Assembly: GCF_024112395.2 (NCBI RefSeq)
Contig: NZ_CP078013.2
Span: 5,084,001 to 5,148,000, forward strand
Origin: Pseudomonas pergaminensis
GTDB taxonomy: Bacteria > Pseudomonadota > Gammaproteobacteria > Pseudomonadales > Pseudomonadaceae
Reading direction: 5' to 3'
Length of the DNA: 64,000 bases
In this document: positions 41,085-50,816 of the stretch, one piece after another
Layout: each line of letters starts with the position of its first letter
How positions within the stretch are numbered: the stretch's first letter is position 1
The notes under the pieces: generated by a model
Database searches by the model: none
The model's input: only the letters and a program-made list of their open reading frames with translations
What the model was told of the DNA's origin: nothing
Translations under genes and position numbers: made by a program

Positions 41085-41467
41085 CCCACCCCCCTCGCCT
41101 ACCTTATGTCGCCTCACCCTCGCTAATCGGCAAATTGCCACTAGTCTTAAAGCTAAGGGCAAAAGGCCACTTTGCGATAGGATGTGCGGCCTCAAACCCT
41201 GTGGTGGCCTGACTTGCGGGAAGTTCCCTCGCGGATTTACGCGAAGAAAAATTTTCCAACCAGTCCGCAAAAATGCAAATGAGTGCTGGCATAAAGCCTT
41301 CAGGCAGTTCAATATTTGTCACAGAATTGACGCCAAGGAAATGGCAAATCTGAGGCATGATGCGACCTCTTTGCAATTCAGGTTGAACTTTGGTCGTGAG
41401 CCTTGTCTTAACACTCATCTTGCGGCCAATTCCAAAAACCGCTCCCCTGAACTAACCGGTTAAATAT
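41085..41467. promoter_or_regulatory. 383-bp amrZ upstream region
   Basis: No gene is supported here. GGCAAATTGCC (41130-41140) is a palindrome related to the half-sites of AmrZ and to the palindromes at 40500. AmrZ is known to repress its own gene, so this is a candidate operator (inference). Confidence 0.45.
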
Positions 41468-41794
41468 ATGCGCCCATTGAAACAGGCAATTTATTCCAGC
41501 CGTACGGCTGACAAGTTCGTCGTACGTCTGCCAGACGGAATGCGGGAACGCATTGCCGAGGTGGCTCGCAATCATCACCGCAGCATGAACTCCGAAATCA
41601 TCGCGCGCCTGGAACAAAGCCTCATTCAGGAAGGTGCGCTGGGCGACGAGTTGAGCATGCGCCTGGACAGCCCCGAGCTGTCGCTGCACGAACGCGAACT
41701 GCTGCAGCGCTTTCGTCAGCTCTCCCACCGCCAGCAAAATGCTCTCGTCTCGCTTATCGCGCATGACGTTGAGGCGGCCGCAGAAGCCAATTGA
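41468..41794 (+). CDS. amrZ: Ribbon-helix-helix regulator AmrZ
   Basis: This 108-residue protein is nearly identical in layout to P. aeruginosa AmrZ (AlgZ). It has a flexible N terminus, the ribbon-helix-helix domain ([36 protein letters not shown]) and a C-terminal tetramerisation part ([15 protein letters not shown]). AmrZ controls alginate and other exopolysaccharides, c-di-GMP genes and flagella, repressing motility in P. fluorescens. It is a single gene with its own terminator. The flagellar cluster it may influence lies earlier in the window. Confidence 0.95.
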   Translation: MRPLKQAIYSSRTADKFVVRLPDGMRERIAEVARNHHRSMNSEIIARLEQSLIQEGALGDELSMRLDSPELSLHERELLQRFRQLSHRQQNALVSLIAHDVEAAAEAN

Positions 41795-41811
41795 TTTGCA
41801 GCTGAAAGCCG

Positions 41812-41838
41812 AAGCCAGCCATGTGCTGGCTTTTTTTT
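41812..41838 (+). terminator. Terminator of amrZ
   Basis: AGCCAGCC-ATGT-GCTGGCT is followed by eight T residues. Confidence 0.93.
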
Positions 41839-41920
41839 GCCTGGGATTTGAGGGGGGTCGCGAAAGCGCCGGAGAGAACGAACGAGCTACTGGGCCTTGT
41901 GCGTTATCGTTGAGGATTTT

Positions 41921-41943
41921 TCGCTGGCAAGCCAGCTCCTACA
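41921..41943. repeat. Single REP element
   Basis: TCGCTGGCAAGCCAGCTCC followed by TACA, between convergent amrZ and mgtE. Confidence 0.7.
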
Positions 41944-41965
41944 GGGGAGCTGGCGCCAAGAGGGA

Positions 41966-43408
41966 TTAGAGCAGGAAGATGGTTGCCAGACCCAGGAAGA
42001 TGAAGAAGCCACCACTGTCGGTCATAGCCGTGATCATCACGCTGGCGCCCATGGCAGGGTCACGACCAAGGCGGGCCAAGGTCATGGGGATCAACACCCC
42101 CATCAGGGCAGCGAGCAGCAAGTTGAGCGTCATGGCGGCGGTCATCACCACACCCAGCGACCAACTGCCATACAGCAGGTAGGCCACCACGCCGATCACT
42201 CCACCCCACACAAGGCCGTTTATCAGGCCTACCGCAAGCTCCTTGCGCAACAGACGCGATGAGTTGGCCGTACTGACCTGATCCAGCGCCATCGCCCGTA
42301 CGATCATCGTAATGGTCTGGTTACCCGAGTTGCCACCGATCCCCGCCACGATCGGCATCAGCGCCGCCAGCGCCACCAGCTTCTCGATGGAGCCCTCGAA
42401 CAGCCCGATCACACGCGAGGCAATAAAGGCGGTGATCAAGTTAACGGCCAGCCAGGCCCAGCGGTTATGCAACGAACGCCAGACCGAGGCAAAAATATCT
42501 TCCTCTTCACGCAGACCCGCCATGTTGAGGACTTCGGTTTCGCTTTCCTCACGAATCAAGTCGACGATTTCATCGATGGTCAGACGCCCGATCAGCTTGC
42601 CGTTCTTGTCGACCACCGGCGCCGAGATAAGGTCATAACGCTCGAACGCCTGGGCCGCATCATAAGCATCCTCATCGGGATGAAAACTCACGGTGTCGCT
42701 GGCCATCAAGTCCGCAACTTTCTTTTCCGGATCATTCACCAGCAGGCGCTTGATCGGCAGCACACCCTTGAGAATGCCTTCGTAATCAACCACGAACAAT
42801 TTGTCGGTGTGGCCTGGCAACTCTTTGAGTCGGCGCAGATAACGCAGGACCACTTCCAGGCTGACGTCTTCGCGGATGGTGACCATCTCGAAGTCCATCA
42901 GCGCACCGACCTGATCCTCATCGTAGGACAGCGCGGAGCGCACGCGCTCACGCTGCTGAGTATCCAGCGCTTCCATGAGCTCATGGACAACATCACGGGG
43001 CAGCTCGGGAGCCAGGTCAGCCAGTTCGTCGGCGTCCATCTCCTTGGCCGCAGCCAGGAGCTCGTGATCGTCCATGTCGGCGATCAGGGTTTCACGGACC
43101 GAGTCGGAAACTTCTAGCAGGATGTCGCCGTCGCGGTCGGCCTTGACCAACTGCCAGAGGGTCAGTCGATCATCCAGCGGCAAGGCTTCGAGAATGTAGG
43201 CGACGTCGGCGGAGTGCAGGTCGTCGAGCTTGCGTTGCAGCTCGACGAGGTTTTGCCGGTGAACCAGGTTTTCGACTAGGTTGTTATTCGGGCCGTCCTG
43301 GCGATGCGTCAGGTCTTCGACCACGCGCTGGCGCTGCAGCAGCTCGATGACTTGAGCGAGGCGATCCTGCAGGCTTTCTTGTGTTTTCTTTACTTCTACT
43401 TCGGTCAT
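41966..43408 (-). CDS. mgtE: Magnesium transporter MgtE
   Basis: The ATG at 43408 (MTEVEVKKTQ) gives 480 residues; a start ten codons upstream lacks support. The N-terminal superhelical domain (about 50-150) is followed by tandem CBS domains (VSLEVVLRYLRRL through KLIGRLTIDEIVDLI). Five C-terminal membrane helices include the pore signature PIVAGIGGNSGNQT and the final TDSGGFFIFLGLA. MgtE is a channel for magnesium gated by cytoplasmic magnesium. The preceding 340 bp (43409-43748) contain only the tRNA terminator. Confidence 0.95.
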   Translation of the reverse strand: MTEVEVKKTQESLQDRLAQVIELLQRQRVVEDLTHRQDGPNNNLVENLVHRQNLVELQRKLDDLHSADVAYILEALPLDDRLTLWQLVKADRDGDILLEVSDSVRETLIADMDDHELLAAAKEMDADELADLAPELPRDVVHELMEALDTQQRERVRSALSYDEDQVGALMDFEMVTIREDVSLEVVLRYLRRLKELPGHTDKLFVVDYEGILKGVLPIKRLLVNDPEKKVADLMASDTVSFHPDEDAYDAAQAFERYDLISAPVVDKNGKLIGRLTIDEIVDLIREESETEVLNMAGLREEEDIFASVWRSLHNRWAWLAVNLITAFIASRVIGLFEGSIEKLVALAALMPIVAGIGGNSGNQTITMIVRAMALDQVSTANSSRLLRKELAVGLINGLVWGGVIGVVAYLLYGSWSLGVVMTAAMTLNLLLAALMGVLIPMTLARLGRDPAMGASVMITAMTDSGGFFIFLGLATIFLL

Positions 43409-43714
43409 AGGCGAACTCCACTCCCAGCAGCGGGGCACGCCGGAAGGATCAATCAGTCAATTCATGATTGGTAAAACGGGGTACTGAGTAACTACTGGGT
43501 AAGTCCATGGAGGTATTCCACAAGCCCCGGCGGGGCTGACGGGCGCAATGATACACCGCCCGGCCACTTTAAACGTTAAAAAACTGGAAAGAACAAGCGC
43601 TTGCGAGCCAAAGCTAAGCATTGGCTGCATCTAAGAACTGCGACGACGCAGCGGGAAAGGAAAACACATGCAGGCAGGAGAAAAAGATGAAGTCCTACAC
43701 AAACCCCAGACGGC

Positions 43715-43742
43715 AAAAAGCCCGCACTAGGCGGGCTTTTTG
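43715..43742 (-). terminator. Terminator of the tRNA-Ser/tRNA-Arg cluster
   Basis: On the minus strand AAAAAGCCCGCC-TAGT-GCGGGCTTTTT, just after the last tRNA. Confidence 0.9.
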
Positions 43743-43748
43743 TTTGTA

Positions 43749-43825
43749 TGGTGCACTCGACAGGATTCGAACCTGTGACCGCTCGGTTCGTAGCCGAGTA
43801 CTCTATCCAGCTGAGCTACGAGTGC
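43749..43825 (-). tRNA. tRNA-Arg (ACG anticodon), copy 1
   Basis: The 77 bases include encoded CCA. The acceptor GCACTCG/CGAGTGC and the loop CTACGAA give anticodon ACG. It is identical to the second copy. Confidence 0.95.
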
Positions 43826-43897
43826 AGATTGTGTTTTTAGACCAGATCACAACTGGTTGTAACCGAATCACCTGCATTGCTGCAACTGACTCTTAAA

Positions 43898-43974
43898 TGG
43901 TGCACTCGACAGGATTCGAACCTGTGACCGCTCGGTTCGTAGCCGAGTACTCTATCCAGCTGAGCTACGAGTGC
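43898..43974 (-). tRNA. tRNA-Arg (ACG anticodon), copy 2
   Basis: Identical in sequence to the copy at 43749-43825, 72 bp apart. Together with the upstream tRNA-Ser it forms a short tRNA operon on the minus strand. Confidence 0.95.
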
Positions 43975-44082
43975 ATTTGTTGCCGCGCATTATAGGCCGT
44001 TCAATCTCTATGTAAAGCTATTTTTTCGAGTAATTTCAACAACTTACCGAAAAAACCAGATTGCAACGTACTAAGCAAATAA

Positions 44083-44173
44083 TGGCGGAGAACGGGGGAT
44101 TCGAACCCCCGACACCCTTTTGAGGTGTACTCCCTTAGCAGGGGAGCGCCTTCGGCCACTCGGCCAGCTCTCC
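44083..44173 (-). tRNA. tRNA-Ser (GCT anticodon)
   Basis: A 91-base tRNA with encoded CCA, a long variable arm and the loop CTGCTAA giving anticodon GCT. It lies between rsmA and the tRNA-Arg pair, the arrangement known downstream of rsmA in pseudomonads. Confidence 0.95.
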
Positions 44174-44235
44174 GCAACACGGGGCGTATATTAACCACGT
44201 TCATCCCCGTTTGCAAACATAAAAAACGATAAAAA

Positions 44236-44424
44236 TTAAAGGCTTGGTTCTTCGTCCTTCTCTTTCTTGATCCGCAGGTAGATTTCCTCGCGGTGCACCG
44301 CTACCTCTTTCGGAGCGTTAACCCCGATACGCACTTGATTGCCTTTGACGCCGAGCACGGTCACGGTGATTTCGCCATCACCGATAATCAGGCTTTCTGC
44401 GCAACGACGAGTCAGAATCAGCAT
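44236..44424 (-). CDS. rsmA: Carbon storage regulator CsrA/RsmA
   Basis: The ATG at 44424 behind AGGAGAAAGGT gives 62 residues; an upstream in-frame start reads through the ribosome site and is rejected. The sequence is standard RsmA ([35 protein letters not shown]). The dimer binds GGA motifs in mRNA leaders and represses translation of secondary-metabolite and biofilm genes, opposed by Rsm small RNAs. It sits downstream of lysC. Confidence 0.97.
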   Translation of the reverse strand: MLILTRRCAESLIIGDGEITVTVLGVKGNQVRIGVNAPKEVAVHREEIYLRIKKEKDEEPSL

Positions 44425-44560
44425 ACCTTTCTCCTCACGCATTTCAGTTCAGGAACAACAGTCTGCAAAAAAAAGGCCTTCGACCTACAACCAAAAGGTC
44501 ATAGTCCTACTGCCTAAGTATTGTCGAGCGCACGCAAAAGAACATGCGCCCTACAAAAAA

Positions 44561-44589
44561 AGGAAAGGCGCGGTAAACCGCGCCTTCCT
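44561..44589 (-). terminator. Terminator after lysC
   Basis: On the minus strand GGAAGGCGCGGTTTACCGCG continues to CCTTTCC and an eight-base T-tract, separating lysC from rsmA. Confidence 0.9.
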
Positions 44590-44598
44590 GGCACTGCA

Positions 44599-45840
44599 TC
44601 ACTCGCCCTGTCGGGCCGGAGCGTCCAACTCAAAAGCGGTATGCAACGCGCGCACGGCCAGTTCCAGGTACTTCTCTTCGATCACCACCGAGACTTTGAT
44701 TTCCGACGTGGAGATCATCTGGATGTTGATGCTTTCCTTGGCCAGGGCTTCGAACATGCGGCTGGCAACGCCGGCATGGGAACGCATGCCCACCCCCACG
44801 ATCGACACCTTGGCAATCTTGGTATCGCCGACCACTTCACGGGCGCCGATTTCCTTCGCGGTGTTCTGCAGGATTCGCTCCGCCGCATCGTACTCGTTAC
44901 GGTGCACCGTAAAGGTGAAATCGGTGGTGTTATCGTGCGAAACGTTCTGCACGATCATGTCGACTTCGATGTTCGCGCCGCTGATAGGGCCCAGGATCTT
45001 GAAGGCCACGCCCGGGGTGTCTGGCACGCCACGGATAGTCAGCTTGGCTTCATCACGGTTGAATGCGATACCGGAAATGATCGGCTGTTCCATGGATTCC
45101 TCTTCATCAATAGTAATGAGGGTGCCCGGACCCTCTTTGAAGCTGTGCAGTACGCGCAGCGGAACGTTGTACTTGCCGGCGAACTCCACCGCACGGATCT
45201 GCAACACCTTGGAACCGAGGCTGGCCATTTCCAGCATCTCTTCGAAGGTGATCTTGTCCAGGCGCTGGGCCACGGACACCACACGCGGGTCGGTGGTGTA
45301 GACGCCATCCACATCGGTGTAGATCTGGCATTCATCGGCCTTGAGGGCCGCGGCCAGCGCCACGCCGGTGGTGTCCGAACCACCACGCCCGAGGGTGGTG
45401 ATGTTGCCCTGCTCGTCCACACCCTGGAAGCCTGCTACAACTACCACGCGCCCGGCTTTCAGATCCGTACGAATTTTCTGATCGTCAATCTGCAGGATCC
45501 GCGCCTTGGTATGCGCGCTGTCGGTGAGGATGCGCACCTGGCTGCCAGTGTAGGACACCGCCGGCACACCGCGTTTATTCAACGCCATGGCCAGCAAGGC
45601 GATGGTCACCTGCTCGCCGGTGGACACGATCACATCCAGCTCACGCGGCAGCGGCTGTTGATCACCACTGATTGCCTTGGCCAGATCGATCAGGCGATTG
45701 GTCTCGCCGCTCATGGCCGACAGCACCACCACCAGGTCGTCGCCGGCATCGCGGAACTTCTTAACCTTGTCGGCCACCTGCTCGATTCTTTCGACAGAGC
45801 CGACCGAGGTGCCTCCAAATTTCTGTACGATCAAAGCCAT
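44599..45840 (-). CDS. lysC: Aspartate kinase
   Basis: This 413-residue enzyme phosphorylates aspartate at the entry to lysine, methionine and threonine synthesis. It begins MALIVQKFGGTSVGSVERIE with the KFGGTSV active-site motif. The kinase domain runs to about residue 245 (GRGGSDTTGVALAAAL, TDVDGVYTTDPR). Two C-terminal ACT domains mediate feedback inhibition (LTIRGVPDTPGVAFKILGPI, KVSIVGVGMRSHAGVASRMF). It lies between alaS and rsmA in the conserved order. Confidence 0.96.
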   Translation of the reverse strand: MALIVQKFGGTSVGSVERIEQVADKVKKFRDAGDDLVVVLSAMSGETNRLIDLAKAISGDQQPLPRELDVIVSTGEQVTIALLAMALNKRGVPAVSYTGSQVRILTDSAHTKARILQIDDQKIRTDLKAGRVVVVAGFQGVDEQGNITTLGRGGSDTTGVALAAALKADECQIYTDVDGVYTTDPRVVSVAQRLDKITFEEMLEMASLGSKVLQIRAVEFAGKYNVPLRVLHSFKEGPGTLITIDEEESMEQPIISGIAFNRDEAKLTIRGVPDTPGVAFKILGPISGANIEVDMIVQNVSHDNTTDFTFTVHRNEYDAAERILQNTAKEIGAREVVGDTKIAKVSIVGVGMRSHAGVASRMFEALAKESINIQMISTSEIKVSVVIEEKYLELAVRALHTAFELDAPARQGE

Positions 45841-45934
45841 TTCTAAGCCGCCTCAGCCCGTAAAGGGGCGCCTAATATCCAATCAACCAGCACCGAGCAG
45901 CCCGTGACTAGACCACGGGCCGGTTAACGGTGCC

Positions 45935-48553
45935 TTAAATACCTGCCTCGACAAACGGCACGGTCAGGGCCAGGGCCGCGTCCAGGGCGCCAGCGTCTAC
46001 ACCACCGCCTTGCGCCATGTCCGGACGACCACCGCCCTTCCCGCCCACTGCCGCGGCGGCTTGCTTCATCAAATCACCGGCTTTGAGTTGGCCAGTCAGG
46101 TCCTTGGTTACACCAGCAACCAGAACGACCTTATCCTCATGGACACCGCCGAGCAGGATCACTGCGCGGCCGAGCTTGTTCTTCAACTGATCGACCAGGG
46201 CCAACAGCGCCTTGCCGTCCTGGCCATCCAGGCGTGCAGCCAGGACTTTCACGTCCTTGACGTCCACGGCCGAGGCCGACAGATCGTCGCCTGCAGCACT
46301 GGCCGCCTTGGCCTGCAACTGCTCCAGCTGCTTCTCCAGGGCACGGTTGCGCTCCAGCACAGCGGACAGCTTGTCGATCAGGTTGTCGCGGCTGCCCTTG
46401 ACCAGGGTGGCCGCTTCCTTGAGTTGTTCTTCAGCCGCATTCAGGTAGGCCAGGGCTGCTGCGCCAGTCACCGCTTCGATACGGCGCACACCGGAGGCCA
46501 CGCCGCCTTCACTGACGATTTTCAGCAGGGCGATGTCGCCGGTACGGTTGGCATGGATACCACCACACAGCTCCACCGAGAAGTCGCCACCCATGCTCAG
46601 TACCCGCACGCTGTCGCCGTACTTCTCGCCGAACAGCGCCATGGCGCCCTTGGCCTTGGCGGTCTCGATATCGGTCTCTTCGGTCTCTACCGGGGTGTTC
46701 TTGCGAATCTCGGCGTTGACGATTTCTTCCAGGGCCTTGATCTGCTCAGGCTTGATCGCTTCAAAGTGGCTGAAGTCGAAACGCAGGCGCTGGCTGTCGA
46801 CCAACGACCCCTTCTGCTGCACGTGCTCCCCCAGTACCTGACGCAGCGCGGCGTGCAGCAGGTGCGTGGCCGAGTGGTTCAGCGCGGTGGCGTGGCGCAC
46901 GTCGGCGTCTACCTGGGTGTCCACCGGCGAACCGACGGTCAGGTTGCCCGAAGCCAACACGCCGTGGTGCAGGAACGCACCGCCAGTCTTGGTGGTGTCG
47001 CGCACGTCAAAACGCCCGGACGCCGCCTTGAGGAAACCGCAGTCGCCAATCTGGCCACCGGATTCTGCGTAGAACGGGGTCTGGTCCAGGACCACCACGC
47101 CTTCATCGCCTTCATTCAATACGTCAACCGACTGGCCGTCTTTATAGAGGGCAACCACTTTGGCCGCACCCTGGGTGGCCTTGTAGCCGGTGAACTCGGT
47201 GGCCACGTCAACCTTGACCAGGCTGTTGTAGTCCATGCCGAAGGAGCTGGCCGAACGCGCACGCACGCGCTGGGATTCCATCTCGCGCTCGAAACCAGCT
47301 TCATCGAGGGTCAGGTTGCGCTCACGGGCGATGTCGCCGGTCAGGTCCATCGGGAAACCGTAGGTGTCATAGAGCTTGAACACCACGTCGCCCGGCACCA
47401 CGCTGCCTTGCAGGTTGGCAAGGTCTTGCTCGAGGATCTTCAGGCCCTGCTCCAGGGTCTTGGCGAACTGCTCTTCTTCTGCCTTGAGCACGCGCTCGAT
47501 GTGCGCCTGGTTCTGCTTGAGTTCCGGGAAGGCTTCGCCCATCTCGGCCACCAGTGCCGCGACGATCTGGTAGAAGAAGCTGCCGTTGGCGCCCAGCTTG
47601 TTCCCGTGGCGGCAAGCGCGACGGATGATGCGACGCAGCACGTAGCCACGGCCTTCGTTGGACGGCAGCACGCCGTCGGCAATCAGGAAGCCGCAGGAAC
47701 GGATGTGGTCAGCCACCACTTTGAGCGACGCCTGGTCTTCATTGGCGCAACCGATAGCCTTGGCGGCCGCGGCCAGCAGGCTCTGGAACAGGTCGATTTC
47801 GTAGTTGGAGTGCACATGCTGCATCACCGCACTGATCCGCTCCAGGCCCATGCCGGTGTCGACCGACGGCGCTGGCAGCGGATGCAACACGCCATCGGCG
47901 GTGCGGTTGAACTGCATGAACACGTTGTTCCAGATCTCGATGTAACGGTCGCCGTCTTCCTCTGGCGAGCCCGGTGGGCCACCCCAGATATCGGCACCGT
48001 GGTCGTAGAAGATCTCGGTGCAAGGGCCGCACGGGCCGGTATCGCCCATGGTCCAGAAGTTGTCGGAGGCGTACGGCGCGCCTTTGTTGTCGCCGATGCG
48101 CACCATGCGCTCGGCCGGTACGCCGACCTGCTTGGTCCAGATGTCGTAGGCTTCGTCATCGCTGGCGTAGACGGTGACCCAGAGTTTTTCCTTCGGCAGT
48201 TTCAGTACGCCGGTGAGGAAGGTCCAGGCGAAGTTGATCGCATCTTGCTTGAAATAATCGCCAAAGCTGAAGTTGCCGAGCATTTCGAAAAAGGTGTGGT
48301 GACGGGCGGTGTAGCCGACGTTTTCCAGGTCGTTGTGCTTACCACCGGCGCGCACGCACTTCTGGCTGCTGACAGCACGGGTGTAGGCGCGTTTTTCCTG
48401 GCCCAGGAAGCAGTCCTTGAACTGGTTCATCCCCGCGTTAGTGAACAGCAGGGTTGGGTCATTGCCTGGGATCAAGGAGCTGGAGGCGACACGGGTGTGA
48501 CCTTGCTCTTCGAAGAAGCGAAGGAAGGCTTCACGGATTTCTGCGCTTTTCAT
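45935..48553 (-). CDS. alaS: Alanyl-tRNA synthetase
   Basis: The ATG at 48553 ([10 protein letters not shown]) with GGAAG upstream is taken as start, giving 872 residues, the family norm. The class II catalytic domain holds [20 protein letters not shown]. The editing domain has zinc ligands in [11 protein letters not shown] (HxxxH) and [12 protein letters not shown] (CxxxH). The C-terminal C-Ala region ends with [12 protein letters not shown]. It charges tRNA-Ala and clears Ser and Gly mischarging. The gene heads the alaS-lysC-rsmA region. Confidence 0.97.
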   Translation of the reverse strand: MKSAEIREAFLRFFEEQGHTRVASSSLIPGNDPTLLFTNAGMNQFKDCFLGQEKRAYTRAVSSQKCVRAGGKHNDLENVGYTARHHTFFEMLGNFSFGDYFKQDAINFAWTFLTGVLKLPKEKLWVTVYASDDEAYDIWTKQVGVPAERMVRIGDNKGAPYASDNFWTMGDTGPCGPCTEIFYDHGADIWGGPPGSPEEDGDRYIEIWNNVFMQFNRTADGVLHPLPAPSVDTGMGLERISAVMQHVHSNYEIDLFQSLLAAAAKAIGCANEDQASLKVVADHIRSCGFLIADGVLPSNEGRGYVLRRIIRRACRHGNKLGANGSFFYQIVAALVAEMGEAFPELKQNQAHIERVLKAEEEQFAKTLEQGLKILEQDLANLQGSVVPGDVVFKLYDTYGFPMDLTGDIARERNLTLDEAGFEREMESQRVRARSASSFGMDYNSLVKVDVATEFTGYKATQGAAKVVALYKDGQSVDVLNEGDEGVVVLDQTPFYAESGGQIGDCGFLKAASGRFDVRDTTKTGGAFLHHGVLASGNLTVGSPVDTQVDADVRHATALNHSATHLLHAALRQVLGEHVQQKGSLVDSQRLRFDFSHFEAIKPEQIKALEEIVNAEIRKNTPVETEETDIETAKAKGAMALFGEKYGDSVRVLSMGGDFSVELCGGIHANRTGDIALLKIVSEGGVASGVRRIEAVTGAAALAYLNAAEEQLKEAATLVKGSRDNLIDKLSAVLERNRALEKQLEQLQAKAASAAGDDLSASAVDVKDVKVLAARLDGQDGKALLALVDQLKNKLGRAVILLGGVHEDKVVLVAGVTKDLTGQLKAGDLMKQAAAAVGGKGGGRPDMAQGGGVDAGALDAALALTVPFVEAGI

Positions 48554-48699
48554 TAGGTTCTTCCACGGAGGCTGCGGCCAAAGGCCAGTGCGCAACATCA
48601 TCAGACGAAGCGACGGCAAAGGGCCGCATTATATCGGCCCTTTGCCGGTGGTACAGCGTGTTTATGCGATAGAAACAGTCAATTAGACGGTCTGCACTG

Positions 48700-49704
48700 T
48701 CATTTCCGGGAAAAGTCGACGAATGTCTGCACGACTTGCTCGATCTGCGCCCGGCTGATGTCAAGGTGCGTGACCATGCGCAAGCGCGATGCGGCGCTCA
48801 ACTTGATCCCGCGCTCGGCGGCAAAGGCTTTCAACGCCTGGGCCTGATCACCGATTTGCACATAGACCATGTTGGTCTGCACCGGCTCGACGGTATAGCC
48901 GGCCTTGCGCAGCTCATCCCCCAGCCATTGTGCGTTGGCGTGGTCGTCCGCCAGGCGCTGCACCTGGTGATCCAGCGCGTACAGCCCCGCCGCCGCCAGC
49001 GAGCCGGCCTGGCGCATGCCACCGCCGACCATCTTGCGCAGGCGCCGTGCCTTGGCAATCAGCGCCGTGGAGCCACACAGCACCGAGCCGATCGGCGCGC
49101 CGAGGCCCTTGGACAGGCACACCGACACCGAATCGAAGTGCTGGGCAATCTCGCGCGCATCCACCCCCAGCTTGACCGCTGCGTTGTAGAGCCGCGCGCC
49201 GTCCAGGTGCAGGGCCAGGCCGTGTTCGCGGGTGAACGCGCGCGCGTTTGCCAGGTACTCCAGCGGCAGCACCTTGCCCTGCATGGTGTTTTCCAGCGCC
49301 AGCAGGCGGGTGCGGGCGAAGTGGAAGTCGTCGGGCTTGATGGCTTCGAGCACATGGTTCAGGTCCAGGGAGCCGTCCGCCTGCACTTCCAGTGGCTGGG
49401 GCTGGATCGAACCGAGCACGGCCGCCCCGCCACCTTCGTATTTGTAGGTGTGGGCCTGTTGGCCGACGATGTATTCCTCGCCGCGTTCACAGTGGGCCAT
49501 CAACGCCAGCAGGTTACTCATGGTGCCGGTGGGCACGAACAGCGCAGCGGCAAAGCCCAGGCGCTTGGCAAGTTCGGCCTCCAGGAGGTTGACGCTGGGG
49601 TCTTCGCCATACACGTCATCGCCGCTGAGGGCATTGGCCATCGCATCCCGCATGCCGGGGGTGGGTTGGGTCACGGTGTCGCTGCGCAGGTCGATCACAG
49701 ACAT
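48700..49704 (-). CDS. ltaE: Low-specificity L-threonine aldolase
   Basis: This 334-residue PLP enzyme of the beta-eliminating lyase group starts [19 protein letters not shown]. It has the PLP-lysine region [18 protein letters not shown] and [12 protein letters not shown]. It cleaves L-threonine and L-allo-threonine to glycine and acetaldehyde. It is a single gene; the riboswitch-controlled lumazine synthase gene diverges from it. Confidence 0.93.
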   Translation of the reverse strand: MSVIDLRSDTVTQPTPGMRDAMANALSGDDVYGEDPSVNLLEAELAKRLGFAAALFVPTGTMSNLLALMAHCERGEEYIVGQQAHTYKYEGGGAAVLGSIQPQPLEVQADGSLDLNHVLEAIKPDDFHFARTRLLALENTMQGKVLPLEYLANARAFTREHGLALHLDGARLYNAAVKLGVDAREIAQHFDSVSVCLSKGLGAPIGSVLCGSTALIAKARRLRKMVGGGMRQAGSLAAAGLYALDHQVQRLADDHANAQWLGDELRKAGYTVEPVQTNMVYVQIGDQAQALKAFAAERGIKLSAASRLRMVTHLDISRAQIEQVVQTFVDFSRK

Positions 49705-49898
49705 GAAGCACGCCTCTCAGGGTTGAGTAAGTTCCTTTTGTGAGTGATTACTGCGGGCAAAGCCGCGCAATATCAAGCCCCAACTGCATTCAATCGAATA
49801 CCAACCAAACAAACCGATATAGCTTATCGATACAGCGGTCGTGCAGTTTTCGAAAAACCGTGTTAAAAACTCTCCGCCGCCAGGGTTCTGGCGGCAAC

Positions 49899-50063
49899 GT
49901 TCTCAGGGCGGGGTGCAATTCCCCACCGGCGGTAATTGCACGCAATGTGCATAGCCCGCGAGCGCTTGGCGCCTCGAACTGCTCATGCAGGACGGCGCCA
50001 AGGTCAGCAGACCCGGTGTGATCCCGGGGCCGACGGTCATAGTCCGGATGAAGAGAGAACGGG
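49899..50063 (+). ncRNA. FMN riboswitch (RFN element)
   Basis: Conserved FMN aptamer blocks are present in order: TCTCAGGGCGGGGTGCAATT, CCCCACCGGCGGTAAT, AGCCCGCGAGCG, a variable GC-rich hairpin, GCAGACCCGGTGTGATCC, then GGTCATAGTCCGGATGAAGA and GAGAAC. The element precedes the lumazine synthase gene by about 100 nt, so flavin levels control that gene. Confidence 0.95.
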
Positions 50064-50130
50064 ATTGGCACCTAAGGGCCGCGCACGACGTGTGTTTGCG
50101 TACCCTTAAATCCCATTCGATTCATAACGC

Positions 50131-50151
50131 CCTGTTTTTTTCTTAAACAGG
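50131..50151 (+). promoter_or_regulatory. Hairpin masking the ribH2 ribosome site
   Basis: CCTGTTT and AAACAGG pair across a T-rich loop. The right arm contains the AGG of the AGGAG ribosome site, suggesting translational control by the riboswitch (inference). Confidence 0.55.
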
Positions 50152-50160
50152 AGTCAGAAC

Positions 50161-50673
50161 ATGCAACCCACCGCTATCGACAGCAAAAGCAAACACCACC
50201 ACGGCGAACGTATCGCGTTTATCCAGGCCTGCTGGCACAAGGATATTGTCGACCAGAGCCGTAAAGGCTTCCTCGCCGAAATCATCGCCCAGGGCTACCA
50301 GGAATCGGACATCGACTTCTTCGAAGTCGGCGGCGCCTTTGAAATGCCCCTGCACGCCAAGCTGCTGGCCAAGACCGGTCGTTATGCCGGCATTGTCGCC
50401 GCTGCGCTGGTGGTGGACGGTGGCATCTACCGCCACGAATTCGTGGCCCAATCGGTGGTCAGCGGCCTGATGCAAGTGCAGCTGGAAACCGAAGTACCGG
50501 TGTTCTCGGTGTCCCTGACCCCGCATCACTTCCACGCCGGTAGCGAGCACCACACCTTCTTCTACGAGCACTTCGTGCACAAGGGCCAGGAAGCCGCCCG
50601 TACCTGCGCTGATACCTTGAAGAAAGTCCGCGCGATCCGTCGCAGCGAAGAGCCGCAAAAACTGGCGGTCTGA
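50161..50673 (+). CDS. ribH2: 6,7-dimethyl-8-ribityllumazine synthase (type II-like)
   Basis: This 170-residue protein fits lumazine synthase: IAFIQACWHKDIVDQSRKGF at the N terminus, FEVGGAFEMPLHAKLLAKTG (the FxVPGAxExP region) and GGIYRHEFVAQSVVSGLMQV. The sequence is nearer the RibH2 type of Brucella than to the usual Pseudomonas RibH, which lies with ribBA/nusB elsewhere. It joins the pyrimidine and butanone phosphate substrates in riboflavin synthesis. It is preceded by an FMN riboswitch and AGGAGTCAGAAC, and followed by a terminator. It is monocistronic. Confidence 0.88.
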   Translation: MQPTAIDSKSKHHHGERIAFIQACWHKDIVDQSRKGFLAEIIAQGYQESDIDFFEVGGAFEMPLHAKLLAKTGRYAGIVAAALVVDGGIYRHEFVAQSVVSGLMQVQLETEVPVFSVSLTPHHFHAGSEHHTFFYEHFVHKGQEAARTCADTLKKVRAIRRSEEPQKLAV

Positions 50674-50694
50674 CGCCTCCTCAGCCCGTGATCA

Positions 50695-50731
50695 AAAATG
50701 CCCCGGCAAGCCTTTGCCGGGGCTTTTTTTT
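50695..50731 (+). terminator. Terminator after the lumazine synthase gene
   Basis: GCCCCGGCAAGCCTTTGCCG completes to GGGC and a run of T residues. Confidence 0.93.
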
Positions 50732-50816
50732 GACGCTGCATATATACCGCTTCAAGAGCGCCCCCCTGCGGTTTAGTAAGGCCTGCCCCCTTACCTCCGA
50801 CGCAAGGAACTGCGAG

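Noticed and set aside
43749..43974. Duplicated tRNA-Arg(ACG) as an attachment-site duplication
   Set aside because: Both copies are complete, 72 bp apart, in a normal tRNA operon with no integrase nearby.
46010..48556. 848-codon open frame antisense to alaS
   Set aside because: A shadow of the highly conserved alaS gene, with no recognisable domain.
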